Source: Sunxiuqinia sp965230765
Lineage (GTDB): Bacteria; Bacteroidota; Bacteroidia; Bacteroidales; Prolixibacteraceae
Direction of reading: 5' to 3'
Length of the DNA stretch: 64,000 nucleotides
Assembly: GCA_965230765.1 (NCBI GenBank)
Contig: CBDDLR010000001.1
Span: forward strand, 62,001 to 126,000
The notes beneath the pieces are model-generated. The model was not told the origin of the DNA. It ran no database searches and saw only the letters and a program-made list of their open reading frames with translations. Position numbers and translations under genes: made by a program. This document shows, in pieces, positions 44,681 to 53,083 of the stretch (position 1 is the stretch's first letter; every line of letters begins with the position of its first letter).

Positions 44681-44878
44681 ACCACATTCAACTTACCTAC
44701 CAATTGAGTAAACCATACTCTATTTCTCTATGCATTTTATAACATTTTTTTTTGCATTAAGACAAATCATTTAAAGTTATCTTCACAATAGCAACTTTAA
44801 TAAAGTATATCGCAACTAATAATAGAATTCGCATATTTAAGCTACAAATTACATATATCAAAAAATAATATCTACATT

Positions 44879-45646
44879 ATGAAATATAATATCTTGTTTA
44901 TAATAGTATTTGGTTTATTAGCCATATCGCTTACTGCCCAGGAAAAAGAGCTTTACCTAAGCTATAAATTCAACAAAAAATATAATGGCTTATTACGTAG
45001 TGAGAGTTCTTCAAAAAGAGGAAATAATATTAAAGTTTATTCTTATGGGAATAAAATAGTTTCCAGAAAATTTAATATGATTTTAAACCCTCGTCTTGAT
45101 GCTGAGCAAAAAAAAATAATATCGGGCGATACTACCTATTACTACATTGTAATGGATTACGCCGAGAATAAACTTATTTTGTCTGGTGATTTACCTAGTT
45201 TTAAAGGTATGCCCAAATCTTACTTATTAAAAGAACCGCTAAATTTATTTGAATGGAAGCCGAGTATGAATACAAAAACCATACTTGGATACACTTGCCA
45301 TAAAGCCACATGCAGTTTTAGAGGGCGCGATTATGTAGCTTGGTTTACCAGGGATATTCCTTTTAAAGCAGCTCCCTGGAAATTCCATGGCTTACCAGGT
45401 GTAATATTAGAAGCCTATTCAACTGATGGGTATTGCAGTTGGATAGCTGAACAACTAGAAATAAGACCATTTAAAAAAGAAATAGAATTGCCTTTTTACG
45501 GGTGGGATGTTGTTGATTTAGATAAACACCTGGAAATACTAAAAGTCAAAAAACGATCCAGAGTAGAGTTTCATAAACGAGCGAGACGTAGCGAGGAGGA
45601 AAGCTTGAGAAGGTTAGAAACCATTGAAATTTTTGATTTGGAATAG
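44879..45646 (+). CDS. GLPGLI family protein, copy 1
   Basis: A 255-residue member of the Bacteroidota GLPGLI family, of unknown biochemical function. The signal peptide ends SLTAQ, and the mature protein starts QEKELYLSYKF. A region specific to this copy (about 30-120) is followed by the invariant core LLKEPLNLFEW, CHKATCSFRGRDYVAWFT and AAPWKFHGLPGVILE with the first motif Gly at 171. A charged tail ends IEIFDLE. Its signal peptide differs from all other copies except near the cleavage site, while its mature part is nearly the same as copy 3. It is the first gene of the array and has the longest upstream gap, so it is probably transcribed from there. Confidence 0.9.
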   Translation: MKYNILFIIVFGLLAISLTAQEKELYLSYKFNKKYNGLLRSESSSKRGNNIKVYSYGNKIVSRKFNMILNPRLDAEQKKIISGDTTYYYIVMDYAENKLILSGDLPSFKGMPKSYLLKEPLNLFEWKPSMNTKTILGYTCHKATCSFRGRDYVAWFTRDIPFKAAPWKFHGLPGVILEAYSTDGYCSWIAEQLEIRPFKKEIELPFYGWDVVDLDKHLEILKVKKRSRVEFHKRARRSEEESLRRLETIEIFDLE

Positions 45647-45780
45647 GTTTTGAGAAGGTGGGAATTTGAGAATGGAAGAATGGAAGAAAATGAAAAGAAC
45701 ATGAAAAACCTTAAACACTTACTATTTGTATTCGCACTGTTCAGCTTTGTTCCGGCAATGCTTTCTGCCCAGGAAAAAGA
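44936..45780 (+). repeat. 845-bp direct repeat, first unit
   Basis: Covers the mature part of copy 1, the intergenic spacer and the signal-peptide codons of copy 2. It matches 46601-47445 (offset 1665 bp) with scattered substitutions and no net length change. Both ends fall in the GCCCA(A/G)GAAAAAGA signal-cleavage codons shared by most copies. Confidence 0.85.
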
Positions 45781-46471
45781 ATTATATATAAAATACAAGT
45801 ATAACAGAAAAGATGCCAAAGGTTTGCTACGTAGTGAATACTCTTTTATGTGGGAAAGTGAAATTGAATTGTTTTCTTACGGAAATAAAATGGTATCCAG
45901 GAAAAAGAAAGGGCTTACTAACGTTGAACAAAATGAGAATGGTAATATAATTTCATGTGACACCTCATACAACTACATATCAATGGATTATATCAAGGGA
46001 GAACTCCTTTTATCTGAAAGTTTACCTCTTGGCAGAGGTAATCAGTTCTTGTTAAAAGAACCGCTTAATTTGTTTGAATGGAAGCCGAGTATGGATACAA
46101 AAACGATACTCGGATACACTTGCCATAAAGCCACATGTAATTTTAGAGGTCGTGATTACGAGGCGTGGTTTACCCGCGAGATTCCATTTAAAGCTGCTCC
46201 ATGGAAATTTCATGGATTACCCGGTGCAATACTGGAAGTGTATCCAACCGATGGATATTGCAGTTGGGTAGCGGAAAGCATAGAAATAAGGCCGTTTAAA
46301 AAAGAAATAGAAATACCTTTATATGGAATTGATATTGTTGATTTAGATAAATACATGCACATATTAAAGAAAAAGAAACAAGTTGCAATAAAGATTGGTA
46401 AAGGCTTAGGTTTATCAGAAGAGCAAATTTCTTTGAAGCTAAGAACCATCGAAATTTTTGATTTGGAATAG
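45701..46471 (+). CDS. GLPGLI family protein, copy 2
   Basis: A 256-residue GLPGLI protein starting MKNLKHLLFVFALFSF, signal peptide ending LSAQ. The variable region (KYNRKDAKGLLRSEYSFMW, then GLTNVEQNENGNIISCDTSY) is almost the same as in copy 8. Core motifs follow, with AAPWKFHGLPGAILE and Gly172, and a paired-cysteine segment YTCHKATCNF. The tail (KQVAIKIGKGLGLSEEQI) differs from copy 8. The ATG at 45701 is preferred to an upstream TTG. Its leader and spacer are identical to those of copy 4, being part of the 845-bp duplication. Confidence 0.9.
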   Translation: MKNLKHLLFVFALFSFVPAMLSAQEKELYIKYKYNRKDAKGLLRSEYSFMWESEIELFSYGNKMVSRKKKGLTNVEQNENGNIISCDTSYNYISMDYIKGELLLSESLPLGRGNQFLLKEPLNLFEWKPSMDTKTILGYTCHKATCNFRGRDYEAWFTREIPFKAAPWKFHGLPGAILEVYPTDGYCSWVAESIEIRPFKKEIEIPLYGIDIVDLDKYMHILKKKKQVAIKIGKGLGLSEEQISLKLRTIEIFDLE

Positions 46472-46523
46472 GTTTTGAGAAGGTGTGAATTTGAGAAAAT
46501 GAGAATGGTAGAATTATAACATT

Positions 46524-46541
46524 ATGTGCAAAAACCAATAA
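46524..46541 (+). CDS. Mini-ORF upstream of copy 3
   Basis: ATG TGC AAA AAC CAA TAA encodes MCKNQ and stops 2 bases before the copy 3 ATG. Equivalent seven-codon frames precede copies 5 and 6, where their TGA overlaps the gene's ATG (ATGA). Possible leader peptide for coupled translation, or simply shared descent of the spacer. Confidence 0.25.
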   Translation: MCKNQ

Positions 46542-46543
46542 AA

Positions 46544-47311
46544 ATGAAACATTTACTAGTTGTATTCGCACTGCTGAGCTTTGTTCCGGAAATGCTTTCT
46601 GCCCAGGAAAAAGAGCTTTACCTAAGCTATAAATTCAACAAAAAATATAATGGCTTATTATCTAGTGAGAATACTTCAAAAAGAGAAGATAATATTAAAG
46701 TTTATTCTTATGGTAATAAAATAGTTTCCAGAAAATTTAATATGATTTTAAACCCTCGTCTTGATGCTGAACAAAAAAAAATAATATCGGGCGATACCAC
46801 CTATTACTACATTGTAATGGATTACGCCGAGAATAAACTTATTTTGTCTTATAATTTACCTAGGCTTAAACGTTTGCCCGAATCCTACTTATTAAAAGAA
46901 CCGCTTAATTTATTCGAATGGAAGCCGAGTATGAATACAAAAACCATACTCGGATACACTTGCCATAAAGCCACATGCAGTTTTAGAGGGCGCGATTATG
47001 TAGCTTGGTTTACCAGGGATATTCCTTTTAAAGCAGCTCCCTGGAAATTTCACGGCTTACCAGGTGTAATATTAGAAGCATATTCAACCGATGGGTATTG
47101 CAGTTGGATAGCTGAACAACTAGAAATAAGACCATTTAAAAAAGAAATAGAATTGCCTTTTTACGGATGGGATGTTGTTGATTTAGATAAACACCTGGAA
47201 ATACTAAAAGCCAAAAAACGATCCAGAGTAGAGTTTCATAAACGAGCGAGACGTAGCGAGGAGGAAAGCTTGAGAGGGTTAGAAACCATTGAAATTTTTG
47301 ATTTGGAATAG
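46544..47311 (+). CDS. GLPGLI family protein, copy 3
   Basis: A 255-residue GLPGLI protein, MKHLLVVFALLSFVPEM signal ending LSAQ. From the cleavage site on it is nearly the same as copy 1; differences cluster at SENTSKRED (copy 1 SESSSKRGN) and LSYNLPRLKRLPE (copy 1 LSGDLPSFKGMPK). The GLPG Gly is 171. A different signal peptide joined to the same mature body shows that recombination took place at the conserved cleavage-site codons. A mini-ORF precedes the start. Confidence 0.9.
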   Translation: MKHLLVVFALLSFVPEMLSAQEKELYLSYKFNKKYNGLLSSENTSKREDNIKVYSYGNKIVSRKFNMILNPRLDAEQKKIISGDTTYYYIVMDYAENKLILSYNLPRLKRLPESYLLKEPLNLFEWKPSMNTKTILGYTCHKATCSFRGRDYVAWFTRDIPFKAAPWKFHGLPGVILEAYSTDGYCSWIAEQLEIRPFKKEIELPFYGWDVVDLDKHLEILKAKKRSRVEFHKRARRSEEESLRGLETIEIFDLE

Positions 47312-47445
47312 GTTTTGAGAAGGTGGGAATTTGAGAATGGAAGAATGGAAGAAAATGAAAAGAACATGAAAAACCTTAAACACTTACTATTTGTATTCGC
47401 ACTGTTCAGCTTTGTTCCGGCAATGCTTTCTGCCCAAGAAAAAGA
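46601..47445 (+). repeat. 845-bp direct repeat, second unit
   Basis: Covers the mature part of copy 3, the spacer and the signal-peptide codons of copy 4. Second unit of the repeat at 44936-45780. Confidence 0.85.
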
Positions 47446-48127
47446 ACTGTTTATAAAATACAAGTATACTCAAAGTAATAACTATGGCTTAATAATAAGC
47501 GAATGTTCTTTTAGTAATAATGGTACTATTGAAGTATTTTCTTACGGTAATAAAATAGCATCCAGAAAATTTAACGGAACATCAAATACAAAAAACGCAG
47601 ATGGTAATGTGGTATCATGCGATACTACGTATTACTACACAGTAATTGATTATTCCAAGGGGTACCTTCTTATTTCTGACGACTTACCTCGAAGGGCACA
47701 GTTACTTTTAAAAGAACCGCTTAATTTATTTGAATGGAAGCCGAGTAAGGAAACAAAAACGATACTAGGATACACTTGCCATAAAGCCACATGCAATTTT
47801 AGAGGTCGTAATTATGAGGCCTGGTTTACCCGCGAGATTCCTTTTAAGGCTGCTCCCTGGAAATTTCATGGATTACCTGGAGCAATACTGGAAGTGTATT
47901 CAACCGATGAATATTGCAGTTGGGTAGCGGAAGGACTTGAAATAAGACCGTTTAAAAAAGAAATAGAACTGCCTTTTTATGGAATTGATATTGTTGATTT
48001 GAAAAAATATATAAAGGTATTAAAGGCAAGAAAACAATCTACGATAGAGTATCATAAACGAAACGGTAAATCAGAAGAGTATATTTCTAAGCAAGTGAGA
48101 ACCATTGAAAAATTTGATTTGGAATAG
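47366..48127 (+). CDS. GLPGLI family protein, copy 4
   Basis: A 253-residue GLPGLI protein. The signal peptide codons are identical to copy 2, but the variable part is its own (KYTQSNNYGLIISECSFSNNG, SNTKNADGNVVSCDTTY). The core is KEPLNLFEWKPSKETKTI, CHKATCNFRGRNYEAWFT and AAPWKFHGLPGAILE with Gly169. The tail ends TIEKFDLE instead of the usual EIFDLE. The start is set by the conserved signal peptide; an upstream TTG is less likely. Confidence 0.9.
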   Translation: MKNLKHLLFVFALFSFVPAMLSAQEKELFIKYKYTQSNNYGLIISECSFSNNGTIEVFSYGNKIASRKFNGTSNTKNADGNVVSCDTTYYYTVIDYSKGYLLISDDLPRRAQLLLKEPLNLFEWKPSKETKTILGYTCHKATCNFRGRNYEAWFTREIPFKAAPWKFHGLPGAILEVYSTDEYCSWVAEGLEIRPFKKEIELPFYGIDIVDLKKYIKVLKARKQSTIEYHKRNGKSEEYISKQVRTIEKFDLE

Positions 48128-48199
48128 GTTGTGGGAATTTGAGAATATAAGAAAATGAGAATGGTAGAATTATAACATTATGTGCAAAAACCAAATAAA

Positions 48200-48985
48200 A
48201 TGAAACAATTACTAGTTGTATTCGCACTGTTAAGTTTTGTTCCGGAAAAGCTTTCTGCCCAAGAAAAACAACTGGTTATAACTTATAAATTTGAACAAAA
48301 ACATTTGCGACTTGGAGGAAAAAACAACTCGGTAATATTAAAAAGTAATCGCCCCACCTACAATGTAAAAGTATATTCTTTTGGAAATGTATCTATAAGG
48401 GAAACTGAACCCAATATTTTTATAAACAATGATACAATTTATAATTACATAAAGGTTGACAATGGTAAGGCGCTCATGTTAGAACCCGTATTTTTGGTTG
48501 GCTCAGCTGAGTTTGGCATTGGTTATAAAAACCTGTTAAAAGAACCACTAAATCTATTCGGATGGAAGTTGAACAAACGATCTAAAACCATTCTAGGTTA
48601 TCAATGCAATGAAGCCTCTTGTACATTTAGGGGACGTGACTATGTGGCATATTTTACCAGGGAAATACCTTTTAAAACAGCTCCATGGAAATTCCATGGT
48701 TTACCAGGTGTCGTATTGGAAGTTTATTCTACCGATGAGTTTTGCAAATGGACAGCAGAATCGCTTGAAATAAAGACTTATAAGAAAGAGATCGATTTAC
48801 CTTACGATGGTTTGGAAATAGTCCATTTAGAACTATATATCAACATGTTAAAAGAAAAAAAACGGCAGCTTATTGAAATCTCAAAAAAAAACAGACTTAA
48901 TCATCCCAAAGCTCAATCATATCATAACACAGTACAAGGAATCTTGACGTTGCCAAACACCATCGAAATTTTTGATTTGGAATAG
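48200..48985 (+). CDS. GLPGLI family protein, copy 5
   Basis: A 261-residue GLPGLI protein with signal peptide ending LSAQ. It belongs to a second subtype whose variable region has VKVYSFGNVSIRETEP, shared in form with copies 6, 7 and 11. Core: LLKEPLNLFGWKLNKRSKTI, QCNEASCTFRGRDYVAYFT and TAPWKFHGLPGVVLE with Gly167, then STDEFCKW. The charged tail is rich in Lys and His. The upstream mini-ORF MCKNQIK ends in a TGA that overlaps this ATG. Confidence 0.9.
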   Translation: MKQLLVVFALLSFVPEKLSAQEKQLVITYKFEQKHLRLGGKNNSVILKSNRPTYNVKVYSFGNVSIRETEPNIFINNDTIYNYIKVDNGKALMLEPVFLVGSAEFGIGYKNLLKEPLNLFGWKLNKRSKTILGYQCNEASCTFRGRDYVAYFTREIPFKTAPWKFHGLPGVVLEVYSTDEFCKWTAESLEIKTYKKEIDLPYDGLEIVHLELYINMLKEKKRQLIEISKKNRLNHPKAQSYHNTVQGILTLPNTIEIFDLE

Positions 48986-49081
48986 GTTTTGAGAAGGTGG
49001 GAATCGGAGATGGTGAGAATTTGAGAATATAAGAAAATGAGAATGGTAGAATTATAACATTATGTGCAAAAACCATATAAA

Positions 49082-49888
49082 ATGAAACATTTACTAGTTG
49101 TATTCGCACTGTTAAGTTTTGTTCCTGCAGTACTCAGTGCACAAGAAAAGGAGTTAGTAGTAAGCTATAAATTTGAAAGACTTTCATTAAGCCTAAGAAG
49201 CTTAGACCACAATGATATCCAAAAAGGGAAATTAGGACCATACTCTTTAAACACATACTCTTATGGCAATGTGTCCATCCGGGAAACTAGACCAAGAGTA
49301 TTCGGAGGTTTTAATCACGAACCAAGGGATACGACCTTCACTTATGTGAAAATTGATTATAACGAAGCGATTATTTTACAGCCGGTTGTTCAGAAATTTG
49401 TCCCCGGTGTGGGTACTGAATTGAGTATGTTGTTAAAAGAACCTCTCAAGTTGTTTAAATGGGAACTGGGAAAAGATACTAAAACAATCCTCGGATATCA
49501 ATGCAACAAAGCGACATGTAATTTTAGGGGACGCGATTATGTGGCGTACTTTACCAGGGATATTCCTTTTAAAGCAGCTCCCTGGAAGTTTCACGGTTTG
49601 CCAGGTGTGGTATTGGAAGTGTATTCCACAGATGAATTTTGTAAATGGACGGCTATTGCTTTAAAAATCAAACCACATGAAAAAGAAATTGAATTGTCAC
49701 ATACAGGGTTACCATTTATTAATCTGGATCAATACATTATTGAACTAAAGAACAAAAGACTTGAACTAATCGATATCTATAAAAAAAACATGCTTCGCTT
49801 TCCACAGGACATGGAAAGTCATAAAGTCGAACTGGAAGAACTTAAAATAAATCTTCCTAGATCGATAGAAATTTTTGATTTAGAATAG
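49082..49888 (+). CDS. GLPGLI family protein, copy 6
   Basis: A 268-residue GLPGLI protein of the second subtype: TYSYGNVSIRETRPRVF, core LLKEPLKLFKWELGKDTKTI, QCNKATCNFRGRDYVAYFT, AAPWKFHGLPGVVLE with Gly172, STDEFCKW, tail ending SIEIFDLE. The signal peptide ends VLSAQ. A mini-ORF (MCKNHIK) in the shared spacer ends over this ATG. The spacer type is the same as before copies 3 and 5. Confidence 0.9.
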   Translation: MKHLLVVFALLSFVPAVLSAQEKELVVSYKFERLSLSLRSLDHNDIQKGKLGPYSLNTYSYGNVSIRETRPRVFGGFNHEPRDTTFTYVKIDYNEAIILQPVVQKFVPGVGTELSMLLKEPLKLFKWELGKDTKTILGYQCNKATCNFRGRDYVAYFTRDIPFKAAPWKFHGLPGVVLEVYSTDEFCKWTAIALKIKPHEKEIELSHTGLPFINLDQYIIELKNKRLELIDIYKKNMLRFPQDMESHKVELEELKINLPRSIEIFDLE

Positions 49889-50039
49889 GATTTGAGAAAT
49901 GGAAATCGGAGCGTACGAAAACGTTGTAATAGAAATAGTATTTCTCTGTTACAAATTGCCCCGATGATCGTTTATTAATATTGAGCATTTACATGTTGGT
50001 TATTGTGGCTATTAAGATCCTTAAAAAAAACATGAAAAC

Positions 50040-50876
50040 ATGAAAAACCTTAAACATTTACTAGTTGTATTCACACTGCTGAGCTTTCTACCGGTAATCC
50101 TTACTGCCCAGGAAAAAGAATTGGTTGTAACATACAAGTATGATCGAATTGACATGCGATATAAAGACTTAAACAGTCTGGAAGTAATTAAAAGAAATTG
50201 GGCTACTGAATTTCCGAAGGTTTACTCATACGGCAACCTTTGCCTAAGACAAACAAGGCGTTCAATTTCGAGTAATATTAATGACCTAACAAACGTTTTA
50301 TTGTATGACACAACTTACTATCATACTTTGGTTGATTATACCAAAGGTCAAATGTGGTGTGCCACTCCTAGTCAATACTCTGGATTTACCACCTATATAA
50401 AAGAGCCTTTAAACCTATTTCAATGGAAGTTTGAGCCAGAGACTAAAACGTTATTAGGATATCATTGCTCAAAGGCTACTTGTACTTTTAGGGGCCGCAA
50501 CTATGTGGCTTTCTTTACAAGAGAACTTCCTTTTAAGGCCGCCCCATGGAAGTTTCATGGCTTACCTGGTGTGGTATTGGAAGTTTATTCAACGGATAAT
50601 ATTGTAAAATGGGAAGCACAGTCCCTGATTGTACGGCCTAGACAGTCTCATCCTGAAATACCTACTGTTGCCGATGAAGTTTTGAATCTCGATCAATATT
50701 TGAAGATATTGCGAAAGAGGATGCAAGAAAGAGAGGATGGTCTTGAGAAAAGAATTCTGATGAATCCTAAATTTGAAGAGTTTACCAGATTGGAATTTAA
50801 AAATTATAAACTACCAAATAGAATTGAGTTATTTGATTTAGACTATCCTCGTAAGAGTAAGGAAAAAAAACAATAA
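50040..50876 (+). CDS. GLPGLI family protein, copy 7
   Basis: A 278-residue GLPGLI protein, the longest. Signal peptide MKNLKHLLVVFTLLSF ends LTAQ. The variable part has VYSYGNLCLRQTRRS and a copy-specific SSNINDLTNVLLYD. Core: YIKEPLNLFQWKFEPETKTL, HCSKATCTFRGRNYVAFFT, AAPWKFHGLPGVVLE with Gly174. After the usual ELFDLD end it has a basic extension, YPRKSKEKKQ. The 151-base gap upstream is of neither repeated spacer type and shows no clear promoter. Confidence 0.9.
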   Translation: MKNLKHLLVVFTLLSFLPVILTAQEKELVVTYKYDRIDMRYKDLNSLEVIKRNWATEFPKVYSYGNLCLRQTRRSISSNINDLTNVLLYDTTYYHTLVDYTKGQMWCATPSQYSGFTTYIKEPLNLFQWKFEPETKTLLGYHCSKATCTFRGRNYVAFFTRELPFKAAPWKFHGLPGVVLEVYSTDNIVKWEAQSLIVRPRQSHPEIPTVADEVLNLDQYLKILRKRMQEREDGLEKRILMNPKFEEFTRLEFKNYKLPNRIELFDLDYPRKSKEKKQ

Positions 50877-50958
50877 CCACCTCCGAAAACTATCTTTTTA
50901 GTTTGTGAACTAATTTTTTAGTTTTATATTCACCCATTAGTTCACAACATTAAAAAAT

Positions 50959-51729
50959 ATGAAAAACCTTAAACTTTTACTAGTTGTATTCGCACTGCTA
51001 AGCTTTGTTCCGGCAATGCTTTCTGCCCAGGAAAAAGAATTATATATAAAATACAAGTATAACAGAAAAGATTCCAAAGGTTTGTTACGTAGTGAATACT
51101 CTTTTATGTGGAATAGTGAAATTGAACTATTTTCTTACGGAAATAAAATGGTATCCAGGAAAAAGAAAGGGCTTACTAACGTTGAACAAAATGAGAATGG
51201 TAATATAATTTCATGTGACACCTCATACAACTACATATCAATGGATTATATCAAGGGAGAACTCCTTTTATCTGAAAGTTTACCTCTTGGCAGAGGTAAT
51301 CAGTTCTTGTTAAAAGAACCGCTTAATTTGTTTGAATGGAAGCCGAGTATGGATACTAAAACGATACTCGGATACATTTGCCATAAAGCCACATGCAGCT
51401 TTAGAGGTCGTGATTACGAGGCGTGGTTTACCCGCGAGATTCCATTTAAAGCTGCTCCCTGGAAATTTCATGGATTACCAGGTGCAATACTAGAAGTGTA
51501 TCCAACCGATGGATATTGTAGTTGGGTAGCGGAAAGGATAGAAATAAGGCCGTTTAAAAAAGAAATAGAAATGCCTTTTTATGGAATTGATATTGTTGAT
51601 TTAGATAAATACATGCACATATTAAAGAAAAAGAAACAAGTTGCATTAAAGGGTGCTAAAATCTTTGGGTTCTCAGAAGAGCATACTTTTATGATGTTAA
51701 GAAGCATTGAGATATTTGATTTGGACTAA
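50959..51729 (+). CDS. GLPGLI family protein, copy 8
   Basis: A 256-residue GLPGLI protein. It is nearly the same as copy 2 from residue 1 to about 225, then its tail differs completely (KGAKIFGFSEEHTFMM against KIGKGLGLSEEQISLK) before both rejoin at the IEIFDL end. Gly172 is in AAPWKFHGLPGAILE. YICHKATC has Ile where copy 2 has Thr. The upstream TTCACAACATTAAAAAAT leader is shared with copy 9. A hairpin repeated after copy 9 follows the stop. Confidence 0.9.
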   Translation: MKNLKLLLVVFALLSFVPAMLSAQEKELYIKYKYNRKDSKGLLRSEYSFMWNSEIELFSYGNKMVSRKKKGLTNVEQNENGNIISCDTSYNYISMDYIKGELLLSESLPLGRGNQFLLKEPLNLFEWKPSMDTKTILGYICHKATCSFRGRDYEAWFTREIPFKAAPWKFHGLPGAILEVYPTDGYCSWVAERIEIRPFKKEIEMPFYGIDIVDLDKYMHILKKKKQVALKGAKIFGFSEEHTFMMLRSIEIFDLD

Positions 51730-51747
51730 CTTCTGAAGAGTTGAGCC

Positions 51748-51779
51748 AGTCAGGGCGTCACTTGAGTGACACCCTGACT
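51748..51779 (+). repeat. Stem-loop after copy 8, repeated after copy 9
   Basis: AGTCAGGGCGTCAC pairs with GTGACACCCTGACT (one mismatch) around a TTGA loop. No T tract follows, so it is not a classical terminator. A nearly identical hairpin lies at 52998-53030. Confidence 0.6.
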
Positions 51780-51900
51780 AAAGAGAATAGGAATGGAGAA
51801 CTGAATGATACACTTCGTTATGACTCTTTAAAAGGTATCTTAAGATACCTGATTAAAACTTTAACGTTTCATTAACTAAAATTAACCACGTATTAACTGA

Positions 51901-51928
51901 TTGCAGGTATACACATGGGATATATTTG
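51901..51928 (+). promoter_or_regulatory. Promoter-like TTG-N17-TATATTTG
   Basis: TATATTTG at 51921-51928 is an exact -7 box with a TTG at 51901-51903 upstream (17-base spacer, slightly short). It precedes a 34-codon open frame and could also read into copy 9. Confidence 0.45.
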
Positions 51929-51958
51929 CGACCAAGGATTAAATATAAAAAAATCAAA

Positions 51959-52063
51959 ATGAACAAAACTATTTCAAAACATGGAGTTGCATTTCTTAAC
52001 TTTTCAATTTTAAACTCATTATGGTTAAGCGCCTATCTCTTCGATCTAAAAGAGAAAGTATAA
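51959..52063 (+). CDS. Possible 34-residue small protein between copies 8 and 9
   Basis: An ATG 30 bases after the TATATTTG box opens a 34-codon frame, MNKTISKHGVAFLNFSILN and on to a charged end FDLKEKV. A hydrophobic middle (residues 10-28) could cross a membrane. I do not recognise it. It may be a real small peptide or the decayed start of a lost gene. The rest of the 467-base gap (51730-52196) holds the hairpin and two promoter-like sites. Confidence 0.3.
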   Translation: MNKTISKHGVAFLNFSILNSLWLSAYLFDLKEKV

Positions 52064-52125
52064 TGTATTTAACAGATAGTCAAGCACGGTATCGCTAAAT
52101 CAAAGTCAATAAGAATTATAAACTT

Positions 52126-52154
52126 TTTGCCAGCAAACTATCTTTTTAGTTTTG
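52126..52154 (+). promoter_or_regulatory. Promoter of copy 9: TTTG-N17-TAGTTTTG
   Basis: TTTG at 52126-52129 and TAGTTTTG at 52147-52154, giving a start near 52161 and a 36-base leader containing TTCACAACATTAAAAAAT. The same leader, with a weaker box, precedes copy 8. Confidence 0.55.
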
Positions 52155-52196
52155 CATCCACCTTATTAGTTCACAACATTAAAAAATAAGAAAACC

Positions 52197-52979
52197 ATGA
52201 AACATTTACTTTTTGTATTCGCACTATTCATTTTTGTTCCAGCATTCCTTAGCGCACAAGAAAAAGAGCTAGTTGTTACGTACAAATTCGATCAAAAAGA
52301 AGCAAGTATTTCCAAAGGGGAATATTTACAGGCCGAACAAAAGGAAGTCAAATTGTTTGCCTATGAGAACCAAGTGATAAGCAGAAAATTTATTGGAATG
52401 GGTTATTCCGTAGGAGTAGGAGAAACGTTTGACCCTAAGCAGAAGACCCTCGATTCCCTGTTCAGTGGTTATACCTTGGTTGATTATCAAAAAGGAGAGA
52501 TACTCTCGATGGTTCTGGGAAACAAGATGCTTTTAAAAGAGCCCCTAAACTTGTTTAATTGGGAATTAAAAAACGAAACCAAATCTATTCTCGACTATTC
52601 ATGCACCAAAGCCACGTGCAGTTTTAGGGGGCGAAATTATGTAGCCTGGCTTACAAGGGAAATCCCTTTTAAAGCTGCCCCCTGGAAATTTCATGGTTTA
52701 CCGGGCATAGTACTGGAAGTTTATTCCACCGATGATTTTTGCAAATGGACAGCAATATCGCTTTCAGTAAAACCAAGAAAAAAGATCATTGAGTTTCCTT
52801 CTGATGGACTGGATGAAATTAACCTGGAACAATACATAGACATACTAAAGAAAAACAGACAGAGGAGCCTTGAAACCTATGAAAAAATGAGAATTAGGTA
52901 TAAGGATAATCCAGATATTGGCATTCCAGATGATCCTTTTAAGCTCCCTAATACCATTGAGATATTTGACTTGGATTAA
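52197..52979 (+). CDS. GLPGLI family protein, copy 9
   Basis: A 260-residue GLPGLI protein with signal MKHLLFVFALFIFVPAF ending LSAQ. The variable part is unlike the others (KEASISKGEYLQAEQKEVKL, GMGYSVGVGETF). Core: LLKEPLNLFNWELKNETKSI, SCTKATCSFRGRNYVAWLT, AAPWKFHGLPGIVLE with Gly167, STDDFCKW. The tail ends TIEIFDLD. It has its own promoter-like sequence. Confidence 0.9.
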   Translation: MKHLLFVFALFIFVPAFLSAQEKELVVTYKFDQKEASISKGEYLQAEQKEVKLFAYENQVISRKFIGMGYSVGVGETFDPKQKTLDSLFSGYTLVDYQKGEILSMVLGNKMLLKEPLNLFNWELKNETKSILDYSCTKATCSFRGRNYVAWLTREIPFKAAPWKFHGLPGIVLEVYSTDDFCKWTAISLSVKPRKKIIEFPSDGLDEINLEQYIDILKKNRQRSLETYEKMRIRYKDNPDIGIPDDPFKLPNTIEIFDLD

Positions 52980-52997
52980 CTTCTGAAAAGATTTGCC

Positions 52998-53030
52998 AGT
53001 CAGGGCGTCACTTGGAGTGATACCCTGACT
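52998..53030 (+). repeat. Stem-loop after copy 9
   Basis: AGTCAGGGCGTCACT pairs with AGTGATACCCTGACT. Second occurrence of the hairpin at 51748-51779, with one loop base added. It shows that the spacer was duplicated together with the genes. Confidence 0.6.
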
Positions 53031-53083
53031 AAGAAAAGAATATAAACAGATAAAGTGAAGACCTAAATAAGAAAACTAAAACC

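Noticed and set aside
45571..45819. Minus-strand frames opposite GLPGLI leaders (also at 47236-47463)
   Set aside because: They recur only because the underlying coding repeat recurs, and they read across gene boundaries without a domain.
44879..50876. Regularly spaced repeats as a CRISPR array
   Set aside because: The repeats are hundreds of bases long and protein-coding, with coding variable parts. There are no short direct repeats with spacers and no cas genes.
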